Source: Candidatus Avelusimicrobium gallinaceum
Lineage (GTDB): Bacteria > Elusimicrobiota > Elusimicrobia > Elusimicrobiales > Elusimicrobiaceae
Length of the DNA: 64,000 bases
Direction: 5' to 3'
NCBI GenBank assembly: GCA_944324965.1
Contig: CALUYH010000003.1
Location: forward strand, 62,001 to 126,000
The notes under the pieces were generated by a model. That model searched no databases, was not told the DNA's origin, and saw nothing but the letters and a program-made list of their open reading frames with translations. How positions within the stretch are numbered: position 1 is the first letter of the stretch; each line of letters opens with the position of its first letter. This document shows positions 34,867 through 43,632 of the stretch, in pieces. Position numbers and translations under genes: made by a program.

Positions 34867-35595
34867 ATGATAGAAATTCCTTTCCATGTGCGGTATGACG
34901 AACTGGACGCCCGCGCCCATATTCCCGCCGCCACGTTTTTAAAATACTTTCAGCAGGCTGCCGCGCAGGACAGCGCCCAGCTGGGCTTTGGCTGGGAAGA
35001 TTTGATACAAGACCGCCTGGCCTGGATTTTAACGCATATGCAGGCCCGCGCCCTGCAGGCGGATATCCCGCTGCAGGACGTTACGGTAAAAACCTGGCAC
35101 GTATTTTCGGACCGGCTGCTCAGCCGCCGCCAGTTTGTGGTGTACGGGCACAATAAAACCCCTTTGTTTGAAGGCTCCTCCTGGTGGGCGATTATGGACG
35201 TGCAAAAACGCCGCTTAACCCGCACGCCCCAACGCCTGTTGGACGGGCACGAAACCCTGCCGCCCGACTTGGAACCTGAAGAAAATTTTAAAGCGCCTCT
35301 CCCCGCGCCGGCCCCCGCTTTCGTGCGGGAAATCCTCACGCGCGAAGAAGACCTGGACCTCAACGGCCACATCAATAATACTCACTACGCCGCCTGGGCC
35401 ATCCAAAGCGTGCCGCTGCAAGCACGCGAAGGCAAGAAATTGGACCGTCTGTTGATTTCCTTTAAAAACGAATGCCGCGCAGACGAAAAAATGACCGTTG
35501 GCGTCTACCCGTGCGAACCGGGCGCCTTCTGGCTGACGCTTACGCGCCAATCGGACGGGAAAGAAGCCGCCCGCGTCTATACGCGCTGGGCTTGA
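34867..35595 (+). CDS. Acyl-ACP thioesterase
   Basis: A 242-residue double-hotdog protein of the FatA/FatB-like acyl-ACP thioesterase family, which releases free fatty acids from ACP. The first hotdog begins FHVRYDELDARAHIPAATFL and the second contains the conserved catalytic-region block DLDLNGHINNTHYAAW near residue 165. Bacterial members often occur in gut anaerobes. The chosen ATG lies 6 nt after a -10 box. It is a single-gene unit. Chain-length preference cannot be read from sequence. Confidence 0.87.
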   Translation: MIEIPFHVRYDELDARAHIPAATFLKYFQQAAAQDSAQLGFGWEDLIQDRLAWILTHMQARALQADIPLQDVTVKTWHVFSDRLLSRRQFVVYGHNKTPLFEGSSWWAIMDVQKRRLTRTPQRLLDGHETLPPDLEPEENFKAPLPAPAPAFVREILTREEDLDLNGHINNTHYAAWAIQSVPLQAREGKKLDRLLISFKNECRADEKMTVGVYPCEPGAFWLTLTRQSDGKEAARVYTRWA

Positions 35596-35615
35596 TTGTT
35601 TCAAACACAACGCCA

Positions 35616-35644
35616 TAAAAAAGGCCCTCTTGCGAGGGCCTTTT
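35616..35644 (+). terminator. Terminator of thioesterase gene
   Basis: Stem AAGGCCCTC/GAGGGCCTT with loop TTGC and a short T-run. Confidence 0.8.
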
Positions 35645-35761
35645 CCGTCTGCGGCACAATTACCTCTCGGATGAGCAACGCCACCGGATGACTTCTCGGC
35701 CTGCGGCTTGTGTTTTCCATTGTAAAACCGCAGGTTGCCCCGTACTTCATTTATTTTCCCC

Positions 35762-35809
35762 TTGACAAAACCCCTTTTTACTCGTATAATATGACTGACA
35801 GTCAGTCAT
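35762..35809 (+). promoter_or_regulatory. Consensus promoter with palindromic operator for the TetR-SMR operon
   Basis: A perfect sigma-70-type promoter (TTGACA at 35762, 17-nt spacer, TATAAT at 35785) is followed directly by a perfect palindrome ATGACTGACAGTCAGTCAT (35791-35809). The palindrome covers the expected start site, so a bound TetR-type dimer would block initiation. Autoregulation by the first gene is the natural reading. Confidence 0.9.
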
Positions 35810-35834
35810 TTTACCCTTTATTTAAAGAGGTTCA

Positions 35835-36398
35835 ATGGATACTAAGACAAAGCTGGTTTATGCCGCCTTGGCGGTATTTAAGAAAAAAGGTTTAGAACAA
35901 ACCAAGGTTTCAGACATTGTCAAACAAGCTGGCGTAGCACAGGGGACGTTTTACCTGTATTTTCCTTCCAAGCTGGCCGTTATGCCGGCCCTGGCCCAGT
36001 GTATGGTGGCCAAAATGGAAGCCAAGCTAAAAAGCAAGGTAAAGCCGGACGCGCCCCTGCCCGAACAGCTGGCCCAAATAGTGGAAAGCATTTTTGAAAC
36101 GGTTGAAAAATACCGCGACGTGCTGGCCTTCCTCTATACGGGGCTGACGCAAAGCGCCGATATTACCAAATGGGAAAGCCTCTACGCCCCCATTTACGAA
36201 TGGCTCAAACAATTCCTCACGCGCAACCGCCCTCTGCTGCGCCCGGGGATAGATGCGCCTGCTACGGCGCGCATTATGATAGGCTGTATTGAAGAAGCGG
36301 CCGAGCAAGTTTTTCTTTTCAGCAAAAGAGAGGTGCAGGATGCCGCTCGCCAACAGGAGGAAACCGTTGTATTTATTGAACACGCTCTAGGGGTCTAA
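35835..36398 (+). CDS. TetR family transcriptional repressor
   Basis: A 187-residue regulator with the TetR N-terminal helix-turn-helix (VSDIVKQAGVAQGTFYLYF, about residues 26-44) and a helical ligand-binding part without close known signature. It directly follows the palindromic operator at 35791-35809 and precedes two SMR transporter genes by 24 nt, so it most likely represses them until a substrate of the pump binds. An AGAGG site lies before the ATG. Confidence 0.93.
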   Translation: MDTKTKLVYAALAVFKKKGLEQTKVSDIVKQAGVAQGTFYLYFPSKLAVMPALAQCMVAKMEAKLKSKVKPDAPLPEQLAQIVESIFETVEKYRDVLAFLYTGLTQSADITKWESLYAPIYEWLKQFLTRNRPLLRPGIDAPATARIMIGCIEEAAEQVFLFSKREVQDAARQQEETVVFIEHALGV

Positions 36399-36422
36399 TG
36401 GCAGGCTCAAAAGAGGTGTCCT

Positions 36423-36767
36423 ATGAAGAAGTTCAATCCTTGGATGTTTGTCGCTCTTACCTGTTTGTTTGAGCTGTTGTGGGTATACGGCTTTAACACG
36501 GCAAGCAAAGGGTGGCAGTGGGGATTGGTGTTAGCCGGGATAGGGCTGGATTTTTATTTCCTGTTCCGGGCGTGCCAATCCTTGCCCACGGGCACGGTAT
36601 ACGCCGTATTTGCCGCCGTGGGAGCCGCAGGAACGGTGCTGATGGACCGCTTCCTGTTTCAAGAGCCGCTTTCCGCGGGCCAGGTGATATGCATGGCCAT
36701 ATTGGTAAGCGGAGTAGTGATATTAAAATTGTCGGACGAAAAACCTTCGTCGGGAGGTGCCTTATGA
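36423..36767 (+). CDS. SMR transporter subunit 1
   Basis: Four hydrophobic helices in 114 residues and the conserved membrane Glu (TCLFELLWVYGFNTA) identify a small multidrug resistance protein. The pattern FELLWVYG is nearest to the YkkC/EbrB-type half of paired SMR systems. It overlaps the next SMR gene by 4 nt, so the two probably form a heterodimer exporting cationic compounds or guanidinium-like molecules. A GAGGTG site precedes the ATG. Confidence 0.9.
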   Translation: MKKFNPWMFVALTCLFELLWVYGFNTASKGWQWGLVLAGIGLDFYFLFRACQSLPTGTVYAVFAAVGAAGTVLMDRFLFQEPLSAGQVICMAILVSGVVILKLSDEKPSSGGAL

Positions 36768-37078
36768 GCTGGTTATGGGTATTGGGCGCGGCCACGGCGG
36801 AGGTGTGCGGCGTAATCGGGCTAAAGTTGTTTAGCGCCGCCAAAGGCAAAGCCCACCTGTTGCTGTTTGTGGGCGGGTTTAGCTTATCGTTTGTATTGCT
36901 CTACGTTTCGTTTCAATTTTTAGCCGTCAGCACGGCATATGCGGTGTGGATCGGCCTGGGGACAACGGGAGCCGTACTGGTAAATATGCTCTTCTTTCAC
37001 GAAGGGCGCAGTGCCGGGCGTCTGGTGGGAATGATGTTAATCATCATCGGCGCGGCCGGCATAAAATGGCTGTCGTAA
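36764..37078 (+). CDS. SMR transporter subunit 2
   Basis: A 104-residue partner with four hydrophobic helices, the conserved Glu in TAEVCGVIGLKLF and the typical AVSTAYAVWIGLGTTGAVLV segment of SMR proteins. Its ATG overlaps the stop of the first subunit (ATGA). Paired SMR genes usually insert with opposite topologies. Regulation is through the TetR gene upstream. Confidence 0.9.
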   Translation: MSWLWVLGAATAEVCGVIGLKLFSAAKGKAHLLLFVGGFSLSFVLLYVSFQFLAVSTAYAVWIGLGTTGAVLVNMLFFHEGRSAGRLVGMMLIIIGAAGIKWLS

Positions 37079-37133
37079 TGGCACTAACCAAGCGTCCCCA
37101 GTGCTGGGCGTTTCGTTAAGGCTGTGATTGGGG

Positions 37134-37163
37134 TTGACAAGCCCCCCTTTAGAATGATATGAT
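37134..37163 (+). promoter_or_regulatory. Promoter of rimP-nusA-infB
   Basis: TTGACA (37134-37139), an 18-nt spacer and TATGAT give a good promoter about 75 nt before rimP. Confidence 0.65.
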
Positions 37164-37175
37164 AGAAATGTACTA

Positions 37176-37207
37176 GAAAGAGCGACTTGGCAACAAGTCG
37201 CTCTTTC
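37176..37207 (+). promoter_or_regulatory. 14-bp hairpin in the rimP-nusA-infB leader
   Basis: GAAAGAGCGACTTG and its exact complement enclose a GCAA (GNRA) tetraloop. There is no T-run after it, so it is not a simple terminator. Its place at the 5' end of the nusA transcript suggests an mRNA-stabilising, RNase III or feedback target. Confidence 0.75.
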
Positions 37208-37237
37208 CATAAATAAGGCGCTGTATAAGGAGTAGCC

Positions 37238-37696
37238 ATGAGAGATCCCAAAACCATAGAAGAAACCGTAGCCAAGGCATTAGAAGGCCAAGGCGTAGAA
37301 CTGGTGGATTTGGTCATCCAAAACCAAGGAAAGAAAAAACTTTTGCAGTTTTTCGTAGACAAAGTCGGCGGCGTAACGCTGGACGACTGCGGCGAATTGA
37401 CCGATAAAATTGACGCTGTATTGGAAATGGAAAACTTGATTGACGGCGCGTATATCCTGGAGGTTTCCTCCCCCGGGGTGCAGCGCGTGCTCAAAAAACC
37501 GGAACATTTTAAACGCTTTGTCGGCCAGCGTGCAAAAATTGTGCTCAAAGTACCGTTGGAAAACCGCGGTTCTTTTACCGGCGTAATCGCTTCGGCCGAT
37601 GACGACGCTTTCGTACTGGACGACGGAACCAACCAATTTCGCTTTTCATACGATAACATCAAGAAGGCCAATTTGGACCCTGTTCTTGAATTTTAA
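37238..37696 (+). CDS. rimP: Ribosome maturation factor RimP
   Basis: Needed for 30S subunit maturation. The 152-residue protein shows the family layout: an N-terminal alpha/beta domain (GVELVDLVIQNQGKKKLLQF), the conserved LTDKIDAVLEMENLI and the strong signature YILEVSSPGVQR near residue 72, then an SH3-like domain. It is the first gene of rimP-nusA-infB. A strong AAGGAGTA site precedes the ATG. Confidence 0.95.
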   Translation: MRDPKTIEETVAKALEGQGVELVDLVIQNQGKKKLLQFFVDKVGGVTLDDCGELTDKIDAVLEMENLIDGAYILEVSSPGVQRVLKKPEHFKRFVGQRAKIVLKVPLENRGSFTGVIASADDDAFVLDDGTNQFRFSYDNIKKANLDPVLEF

Positions 37697-37740
37697 CCCC
37701 GCCGCGGCCCCACGGCCCGGCACACAAGGAGACAATACAA

Positions 37741-39123
37741 ATGGAAGGAACTGCTAAAGATTTAGTAATGGCATTGGAAGGGCTGGAAAGAGAAAAAAAC
37801 ATCAAACGCGAAGATATTTTAAAAACCATTGAAGACGCGCTTGTTTCCGCCCTGCGCAAGAACCTGGGCAAAACGGCCCAAATCAGCGCCAAGATTGACG
37901 TGGAAAACGGCTCCATCAAAGCATTCCAAACGTTAAACGTGGTGGACGTGGTGACCAACCCGGAAATGGAAATTGACGTGGAAGGCGCCAAAAAGCACCT
38001 CAAAAACCCCAAAGTGGGCGACGTGGTGACCATCACCCTGGAAGTGGACGATTTTTCCCGCATTGCGGCGCAAATTGCCAAACAGGTGTTAATCCAAAAG
38101 GTGCGCGGCATTGAACGCGACAACTTTTACAAAGAATTTAAACCCCGCGAAGGCGAAGTGGTAACGGGTTCCGTGCGCCGCTTCTCCGACCGCGACATCA
38201 TCGTGGACCTGGGCAACATTGAAGCCATTTTGCCCTACTGCGAACAAATCAAAAAGGAACGCTACGTCAACGGTTCGCGCGTCAAAGCCGTCATCGCCAA
38301 AGTGATGAACCAGAACGACCTGGCCGCCGTCGGCGACGACCCGGTGCTCTCGCGCTACAAATCCGCCGCGTACAAAATGGACAAAGGCCAACGCGGGCCG
38401 TACGTCATTTTGTCCCGCGCCAACGCCAAATTCCTGGAAGAATTGTTCAAAGTGGAAGTGCCGGAAATCAACGAAGGCATCGTAGAAATTAAAAACATCC
38501 AGCGCGACCCGGGCTTCCGCGCCAAAGTGATGGTGTCCAGCATTGACAGCAAAATTGACCCCATCGGCACCTGCGTGGGTATGCGCGGCATCCGCATCCG
38601 GGCGGTCATGAACGAGCTGTCCGGCGAACGCATTGACCTGATTAACTATTCGGATGATATTTCCACCGTTATTATGAACTCCCTGGCCCCGGCCAAAGCG
38701 GACTTTGTAAAAATTGACAGCCTGAGCGAAAAGAAAGCCACCGTCATCGTGCCGGACGACCAGCTGGCCATTGCCATCGGCAAAGATTGGCAGAACATCA
38801 AGCTGGCTTCCAAACTGACGGGCTGGAACCTGGAAGTAAAGAGCGAATCGCAAAAAGCGCAGGAAGGCAAAGAAGCCTCCGACGCCGTACAGGCCGCCTT
38901 GGCGGACGTGGAAGGCATCGGCCCCAAAATGGCGGAAGTGCTGCAAAAATCCGGTTTTACCAGTGTGGAACAAATTGCCGGCCTGGACGTAGAACACTTG
39001 TCTACGGTGCAGGGCATCGGCGAGAAAACGGCCGCCAAAATTATTGAAGGCGCCAAAAAATACTTGGCCGATAAAGAAGCCGAAAAGACGGAGGTAGTCA
39101 ATGACGACAAAGAAAACAACTAA
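37741..39123 (+). CDS. nusA: Transcription termination/antitermination factor NusA
   Basis: Binds RNA polymerase and RNA to modulate pausing and termination. Domains in order: N-terminal polymerase-binding domain, S1 domain (GEVVTGSVRRFSDRDIIVDLG near residue 137), two KH domains (RDPGFRAKVMVSS and IAIGKDWQNIKLASKLTG), and a C-terminal helix-hairpin-helix repeat (GIGPKMAEVLQKSGF, GIGEKTAAKIIEGAKKY). The HhH tail resembles one acidic-repeat unit. Length 460. infB begins 23 nt before its stop. Confidence 0.97.
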   Translation: MEGTAKDLVMALEGLEREKNIKREDILKTIEDALVSALRKNLGKTAQISAKIDVENGSIKAFQTLNVVDVVTNPEMEIDVEGAKKHLKNPKVGDVVTITLEVDDFSRIAAQIAKQVLIQKVRGIERDNFYKEFKPREGEVVTGSVRRFSDRDIIVDLGNIEAILPYCEQIKKERYVNGSRVKAVIAKVMNQNDLAAVGDDPVLSRYKSAAYKMDKGQRGPYVILSRANAKFLEELFKVEVPEINEGIVEIKNIQRDPGFRAKVMVSSIDSKIDPIGTCVGMRGIRIRAVMNELSGERIDLINYSDDISTVIMNSLAPAKADFVKIDSLSEKKATVIVPDDQLAIAIGKDWQNIKLASKLTGWNLEVKSESQKAQEGKEASDAVQAALADVEGIGPKMAEVLQKSGFTSVEQIAGLDVEHLSTVQGIGEKTAAKIIEGAKKYLADKEAEKTEVVNDDKENN

Positions 39124-41395
39124 TACCGAAGACGAATCCTCCGCCAAGAAGAAACCCGCGGCCAAAAAAACGGCCGCTAAAACCACGGCCGCCAAAAAGC
39201 CCGCGGCCAAAAAAACGGCGGCCAAAACGGCTGCCAAAAAAACAACCGCCAAAAAAACCGCAACCAAAACGACGGCCAAAAAAACAACCGCCAAAAAAGC
39301 AACGACTAAAAAAGCGACCGCTCCGGCGGAAGAAGTAACCGAAAAGGCGGTGCAACAACCGGCCGAAGCGCCGGCAGTAAAAGCGGAACCCGCGGTGCAA
39401 CAACCGGTTGAAAAGCCGGCCCCGGCTCCGCAGGCGGCCCCGGTGGAGCAGCCGAAACCGCAACAGCCGGTTCAGCAACCGCGCCCGCAGCAGCCGGTTC
39501 AGCAGCCGCGCCCGCAAGCGGCCCCGGTGGAGCAGCCGAAAGCGCAACAGCCGGCCCAACAACACCCGCAAGGCCCGCGCCACGGGCATCACCACGGCGA
39601 ACGCCCGGCCCAACAGCCGGTGCAAGACCCCAAAGTCATCCGCATTGTGGGCCAGCCGACCGTGAAAGAATTGGCCGAAAAGATGAACATCAAAACCAAC
39701 GATTTCATCAAAAAGCTGATGATGATGGGCATTTTCGCTACGATTAACCAGCGCCTGGACAAGGACATGGTGGAATTAATCGTGGACGAATGCGGATTCA
39801 AGGCGCAAATGGAAGAAGAAGATTTAGCCAAAGAAACGGTGGCGCTGATGGAAACGCCGGACGACCCCTCCTCTTTGAAGCCCAGAAGCCCGGTAATTAC
39901 CATTATGGGTCACGTGGACCACGGCAAGACGAGCCTGTTGGACGCTATCCGCAAATCCAACGTTGCGGCCGGAGAAGAAGGCGCCATTACCCAGCACATC
40001 GGTGCTTACCGCGTAACGACGCCGCGCGGCATGCTGACGTTTTTGGATACGCCCGGCCACGAAGCCTTCACCGCTATGCGTGCCCGCGGGGCGCAAGCCA
40101 CGGATATCGTAGTGCTGGTGGTGTCGGCTACCGACGGTATTATGCCGCAGACCATTGAAGCTATGGAACACGCCAAAGCCGCCGGCGCGCCGATTATTGT
40201 GGCCATCAACAAGATTGACCTTCCCGGCGCCAACCCGGAACGCGTCAAGCAGGACCTGGCCGCCCGCGGCCTGGTGCCCGAAGAATGGCAAGGCTCCACG
40301 ATTTTTGTGGAAATTTCGGCCAAGAAACACATCAACATTGATAAACTGCTGGAAATGATTTCCCTCCAGGCGGAAATGATGGAACTGAAAGCCAATCCGG
40401 ACCGCCCGGGTGTGGGCGTCATTCTGGAAAGTAAGCGCGACAGCAAACGCGGCGTAGTGGCCACGGTGCTGGTGCAAAAAGGCACGATGAAAGTGGGCGA
40501 TCCGTTTTTGGTGGGAACCAACTACGGGCGCATCCGCGCGCTGATTGACGAAAACTCCCAGCGGTACCAAAAAATCGGCCCCAGCACGCCGGCTGAAATT
40601 TTGGGCATCAACGGCGAACCGCCCCAGGTAGGCGATACGCTCTACATTATGCCCAGCGAAAAAGAAGCCCGCTACGCGGCCGAAAAACGCAAACTGGCCC
40701 AGAAGGAAGACTCGCAAGCTCACCGCAAGCAAGTATCCCTGATGAACCTGGGAAAAAGCGACGAAAACGGCAACCGCGTCAAAAAACTGCAGCTTATTTT
40801 GAAAGCGGACGTGCAGGGCTCCATTGAAGCCATCAAGGACGCGCTGTTGCGTATTCCGTCGGACGAAGTGGAATTGGACATCATCCTTTCCGCTCCGGGC
40901 AACATCAACGAGTCCGACATCCTGCTCGCCAAAGCCAGCAACGCCGTCGTCATCGGCTTCCACGTGGACGTGGAAAACAAAGCCCAGGCCGAAGCCGAAC
41001 GCGAAGGCATTGAAATCCGCCGCTACACGATTATCTTTGAACTCTTGGAAGATATCAAAGCCGCTATGGAAGGCCTGTTGGAACCGGACGTGGTGGAAAC
41101 GGTCGTAGGTACGGCCACCATCAAGAAAGTGATGAAGTTAAGCTCCGGCTTGATTTCCGGTTCGTACGTGGACAGCGGCACGATTATCCGCGGCTACGAA
41201 GTGCGCATTAAACGCAACGGCCAGGAAATCGGGCACGGCAAAATTGGCGGCTTAAAACGCTTCAAAGACGACGTGAAAGAAGTGGAAAAAGGCTATGAAT
41301 GCGGCATCCTGGTGGAAGGATTCAAAGGCGTGGCCGAAGGCGACGTGATTGAATGTTTCCGAAAGGATAACGTAACGAGAAGAATTAAAATGTAA
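39101..41395 (+). CDS. infB: Translation initiation factor IF-2 with Lys/Ala and Gln/Pro-rich leader
   Basis: GTPase that brings initiator tRNA to the 30S subunit. The G domain has [14 protein letters not shown] near residue 270, DTPGHEAF and NKIDLP, followed by the domain II-IV core to RRIKM at the end. Before it are about 65 residues of Lys/Ala/Thr repeats and about 90 of Pro/Gln/Val repeats, a variable leader. The ATG lies inside nusA and has a GGAGGTAG site, so translation is coupled. Leaderless mRNAs elsewhere in this window make IF-2 particularly relevant, since IF-2 favours them in E. coli. Confidence 0.97.
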   Translation: MTTKKTTNTEDESSAKKKPAAKKTAAKTTAAKKPAAKKTAAKTAAKKTTAKKTATKTTAKKTTAKKATTKKATAPAEEVTEKAVQQPAEAPAVKAEPAVQQPVEKPAPAPQAAPVEQPKPQQPVQQPRPQQPVQQPRPQAAPVEQPKAQQPAQQHPQGPRHGHHHGERPAQQPVQDPKVIRIVGQPTVKELAEKMNIKTNDFIKKLMMMGIFATINQRLDKDMVELIVDECGFKAQMEEEDLAKETVALMETPDDPSSLKPRSPVITIMGHVDHGKTSLLDAIRKSNVAAGEEGAITQHIGAYRVTTPRGMLTFLDTPGHEAFTAMRARGAQATDIVVLVVSATDGIMPQTIEAMEHAKAAGAPIIVAINKIDLPGANPERVKQDLAARGLVPEEWQGSTIFVEISAKKHINIDKLLEMISLQAEMMELKANPDRPGVGVILESKRDSKRGVVATVLVQKGTMKVGDPFLVGTNYGRIRALIDENSQRYQKIGPSTPAEILGINGEPPQVGDTLYIMPSEKEARYAAEKRKLAQKEDSQAHRKQVSLMNLGKSDENGNRVKKLQLILKADVQGSIEAIKDALLRIPSDEVELDIILSAPGNINESDILLAKASNAVVIGFHVDVENKAQAEAEREGIEIRRYTIIFELLEDIKAAMEGLLEPDVVETVVGTATIKKVMKLSSGLISGSYVDSGTIIRGYEVRIKRNGQEIGHGKIGGLKRFKDDVKEVEKGYECGILVEGFKGVAEGDVIECFRKDNVTRRIKM

Positions 41396-41431
41396 GTTTT
41401 AATTCTTCACTGAAAAACTTGCAATAAACAT

Positions 41432-41461
41432 AAAGCCCTGGGCGCAAGCCCGGGGCTTTTT
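41432..41461 (+). terminator. Terminator of rimP-nusA-infB
   Basis: Stem AAGCCCTGGG/CCCGGGGCTT (one G.T pair) and five T residues followed by ATG. Confidence 0.85.
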
Positions 41462-41599
41462 ATGTAACGTTTGCGGAAAACGCTCACCCATACTGTCTGC
41501 CGGGCCTGTCTTTTTTAAAAAGCATACTCCAGGGCCTATGGGGCGCCACCATCCCCCCAACAGACGGAAGCCAAGTATAACATTCGGGTAAACGGGCAA

Positions 41600-41631
41600 T
41601 AAAAAACCCCGCCTGTTGGGGCGGGGTTTTT
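41600..41631. terminator. Terminator of the 42.1-kb pilin gene, symmetrical
   Basis: Stem ACCCCGCC/GGCGGGGT flanked by A- and T-tracts, 15 nt after the pilin stop on the minus strand. Confidence 0.82.
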
Positions 41632-41646
41632 GTCAAAAACAAAGCA

Positions 41647-42147
41647 TTAAGAACCTTTGTAGCACCAATCTTTGTTGGTGGAAGATGTACCGTTGCAGGT
41701 AGCGCCGTTAGCAATAGACTTGCAGGTATTGGCAGAACCCGAGCAGGTGCGCGTAATGGTACCGTTGTTATCAATGCTCAAATTCAGCGTATAGGCCAAA
41801 TCACCCTGTCCGGCGGCACCGTTCACCCAGCGTTGGGCCGTACCGGTAAAAGTAGTGCCATTTACCGCCGCAGTCACTTTATAGTTCTTGGTGGTAATAG
41901 TAGACACCGAATTCGCGCCCGATACACCCGGCAACTGCAAATCCAGCAAGGTCATATCAGTGGTGAAAGCACCCGTGCTCATCTTGTAGATTTGCTCAGC
42001 CGTAGACAAATTTCCTAACAAAGACATAGCTTCCGTCGCGCGAGATTTTTCCACAGCTTTCGTATACTGCGGCAGCGCCACAGCGGAGAGAATACCGATA
42101 ATCAACACGACTACCAGCAACTCAATTAACGTAAAACCTTTATTCAT
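41647..42147 (-). CDS. Type IV pilin-like protein (166 aa)
   Basis: The start at 42147 gives a canonical short prepilin leader MNKG followed by FTLIELLVVVLIIGIL and the ALPQYTKAVEKSRATEA helix continuation. The C-terminal domain is Thr/Asn/Ser-rich with paired Cys (TCSGSANTC, TCNG...DWCYKGS) suggesting disulfide loops. A CAGGAG site lies before the ATG. It is inserted, on the opposite strand, between infB and rbfA, genes that are otherwise neighbours in many bacteria. No assembly machinery nearby. Confidence 0.92.
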   Translation of the reverse strand: MNKGFTLIELLVVVLIIGILSAVALPQYTKAVEKSRATEAMSLLGNLSTAEQIYKMSTGAFTTDMTLLDLQLPGVSGANSVSTITTKNYKVTAAVNGTTFTGTAQRWVNGAAGQGDLAYTLNLSIDNNGTITRTCSGSANTCKSIANGATCNGTSSTNKDWCYKGS

Positions 42148-42192
42148 AGTGTAATCTCCTGTTTTTTTAATCGGCACGCCCAAACGTGCCCA

Positions 42193-42209
42193 TTAGTTAT
42201 AGTTTAAAT
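42193..42209 (-). promoter_or_regulatory. Pilin promoter element, identical to 34780-34796
   Basis: The 17-base element ATTTAAACTATAACTAA recurs here about 46-62 nt before the pilin start; a TTGAAAA tract lies about 20 nt further upstream as a possible -35. Confidence 0.55.
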
Positions 42210-42274
42210 ATATTTAAAAATTTTTTCAAGTATTTTTATCCGATTTCGGCTGTGGTTTGTATGGGGCAAAATGC

Positions 42275-42280
42275 TATAAT
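42275..42280 (+). promoter_or_regulatory. -10 box of rbfA operon; predicted leaderless start
   Basis: TGCTATAAT (core TATAAT) ends seven bases before the rbfA ATG at 42288, with TAAGTAT between and no ribosome site. Confidence 0.7.
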
Positions 42281-42287
42281 TAAGTAT

Positions 42288-42647
42288 ATGATTGACAGAA
42301 TTAAACGCTTAGAAACCCTTTTTTTAGAAGAAATTAACACGCTTATCACCAAAATGGCCGCCAATGGCGATTTTGGCGGTTTTGTAACCATCACCGCGGT
42401 GCGCTTATCCAAGGATTTAAGCCACGCCAAAGTGTATTTTTCGGTATTTGGCAGCCCCGAGGATAAGAAAAAAACCCAGGACGCCCTGGCCATCCTGCGC
42501 AAAGAAATCGGCGCCAAGCTGCGCGGCCGCCTGCATTTAAAGCGCATTCCGTCCTTTAGTTTTGAATTTGACGACACGCCCGAAAAAGCCTCGCGCGTGG
42601 AATCCATTTTCCAAATTATAGAAAAGGAAAAATCCGATGGAAAATAG
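42288..42647 (+). CDS. rbfA: Ribosome-binding factor A
   Basis: Small KH-like protein (119 residues) for late 30S maturation. The family pattern is seen in the N-terminal RIKRLETLFLEEINTLIT helix, the VRLSKDLSHAKVYFSVFG strand pair near residue 45 and the closing FEFDDTPEKASRVESIF. The start at 42288 leaves the -10 box just upstream. It leads the rbfA-nrnA-truB-ribF operon, overlapping nrnA by 11 nt. Confidence 0.94.
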   Translation: MIDRIKRLETLFLEEINTLITKMAANGDFGGFVTITAVRLSKDLSHAKVYFSVFGSPEDKKKTQDALAILRKEIGAKLRGRLHLKRIPSFSFEFDDTPEKASRVESIFQIIEKEKSDGK

Positions 42648-43632
42648 AGAAGAAAGCCTGCAAGCCATTTGGAAAGCGCTGCACGCCGGGAAAAAATTTT
42701 TTATTGCCGGGCACTTAAACCCGGACGGGGACTCGCTGGGCTGCACGCTGACGATGACCTCGCTGCTAGAGCGCCTGGGCAAAACCGTCTACGCCTATGC
42801 GGCGCCAGCCGTGGGGAACGATTTAAAATTCCTGCCGGGGCTGGAAAAAATCCATGTGGGCGTCCTGCCCGAACACCCGGATTTTGACACCGTGCTCCTG
42901 CTGGAATGCTCCGACCGCAAACGCGGCGGCGATTTGGAAAGCGTCCTCACCCAAGCCAAAACGCTTATTAACATAGACCACCATTTGGTAAGCGACGCCT
43001 ACGGAAACGTCAATCATATTGATTCCGCGGCCTCGTCCACGGCGGAAATCATTTTCCAATTATTTGAAGCCTCGGGAGAAGCAAACCTCCTCCCCACCCC
43101 CTCCGAGGCCACCTGCCTCTACACCGGGCTGGTGACGGACACGGGGCGCTTTGTGCACTCCAACACCACCGCCGAAGCCTTGCGCGTGGGCTCTGCGCTG
43201 GTAGCGCTGGGGGCGGACGTAAACCAAATCAACCAAGTCATCTATTTTACCAAGTCGTATATTGAGCTCAAGCTGTTGGGCCGCGCCTTGGAAAAAATGG
43301 AAATGCGCTTTGACAATAAATACAGCCAAATTATTTTAACCCGGCGCGATTTTGAAGCCTTCGGCGCGACGCCCGCCCAAACGCAGGGTATCGTCAGCCA
43401 ACCCACGATGATTCCCGGGGTGGAAGTATCGGCCTTGATTAAGGAAGAACCGGACAAAGTGTCCGTCAACCTCCGCTCCCGCGGCGGCGTGGACGTAAGC
43501 CGCATCGCGCAGACGTTTGGCGGCGGCGGGCACGCGCGTGCTTCCGGGTTTAAAGTAACCGGCAAATCCGCAGACGAAGTGGCCGACGCTTTGGCCCAAG
43601 TAGTGTATGACGTCGTTAAAAACATCGCCTGA
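42637..43632 (+). CDS. nrnA: DHH-DHHA1 phosphoesterase (NrnA-like nanoRNase/pAp phosphatase)
   Basis: Degrades short RNA oligonucleotides and 3'-phosphoadenosine 5'-phosphate. Metal-binding motifs of the DHH family are GHLNPDGDSLGC, then IDHHLVSDAYGNVN and GLVTDTGRF, and the DHHA1 substrate domain ends in FGGGGHARASGF. Length 331 is typical. Location between rbfA and truB is common. It overlaps truB by 26 nt. Confidence 0.93.
   Translation: MENREESLQAIWKALHAGKKFFIAGHLNPDGDSLGCTLTMTSLLERLGKTVYAYAAPAVGNDLKFLPGLEKIHVGVLPEHPDFDTVLLLECSDRKRGGDLESVLTQAKTLINIDHHLVSDAYGNVNHIDSAASSTAEIIFQLFEASGEANLLPTPSEATCLYTGLVTDTGRFVHSNTTAEALRVGSALVALGADVNQINQVIYFTKSYIELKLLGRALEKMEMRFDNKYSQIILTRRDFEAFGATPAQTQGIVSQPTMIPGVEVSALIKEEPDKVSVNLRSRGGVDVSRIAQTFGGGGHARASGFKVTGKSADEVADALAQVVYDVVKNIA

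Noticed and set aside
38089-39294. Minus-strand frame of 401 codons opposite nusA and infB
   Set aside because: Composition is Val/Phe/Gly/His-rich, typical of the antisense of GC-biased coding sequence, and there is no ribosome site; nusA and infB are unambiguous.
39824-40963. Minus-strand frame of 379 codons opposite infB
   Set aside because: Antisense shadow of the IF-2 G domain; no family motif and no start signals.
42967-43070. IDHH...DSAASSTAEIIF region considered as a c-di-AMP phosphodiesterase (GdpP-type)
   Set aside because: There is no GGDEF/PAS or membrane part, and position between rbfA and truB with length 331 fits the NrnA subgroup.
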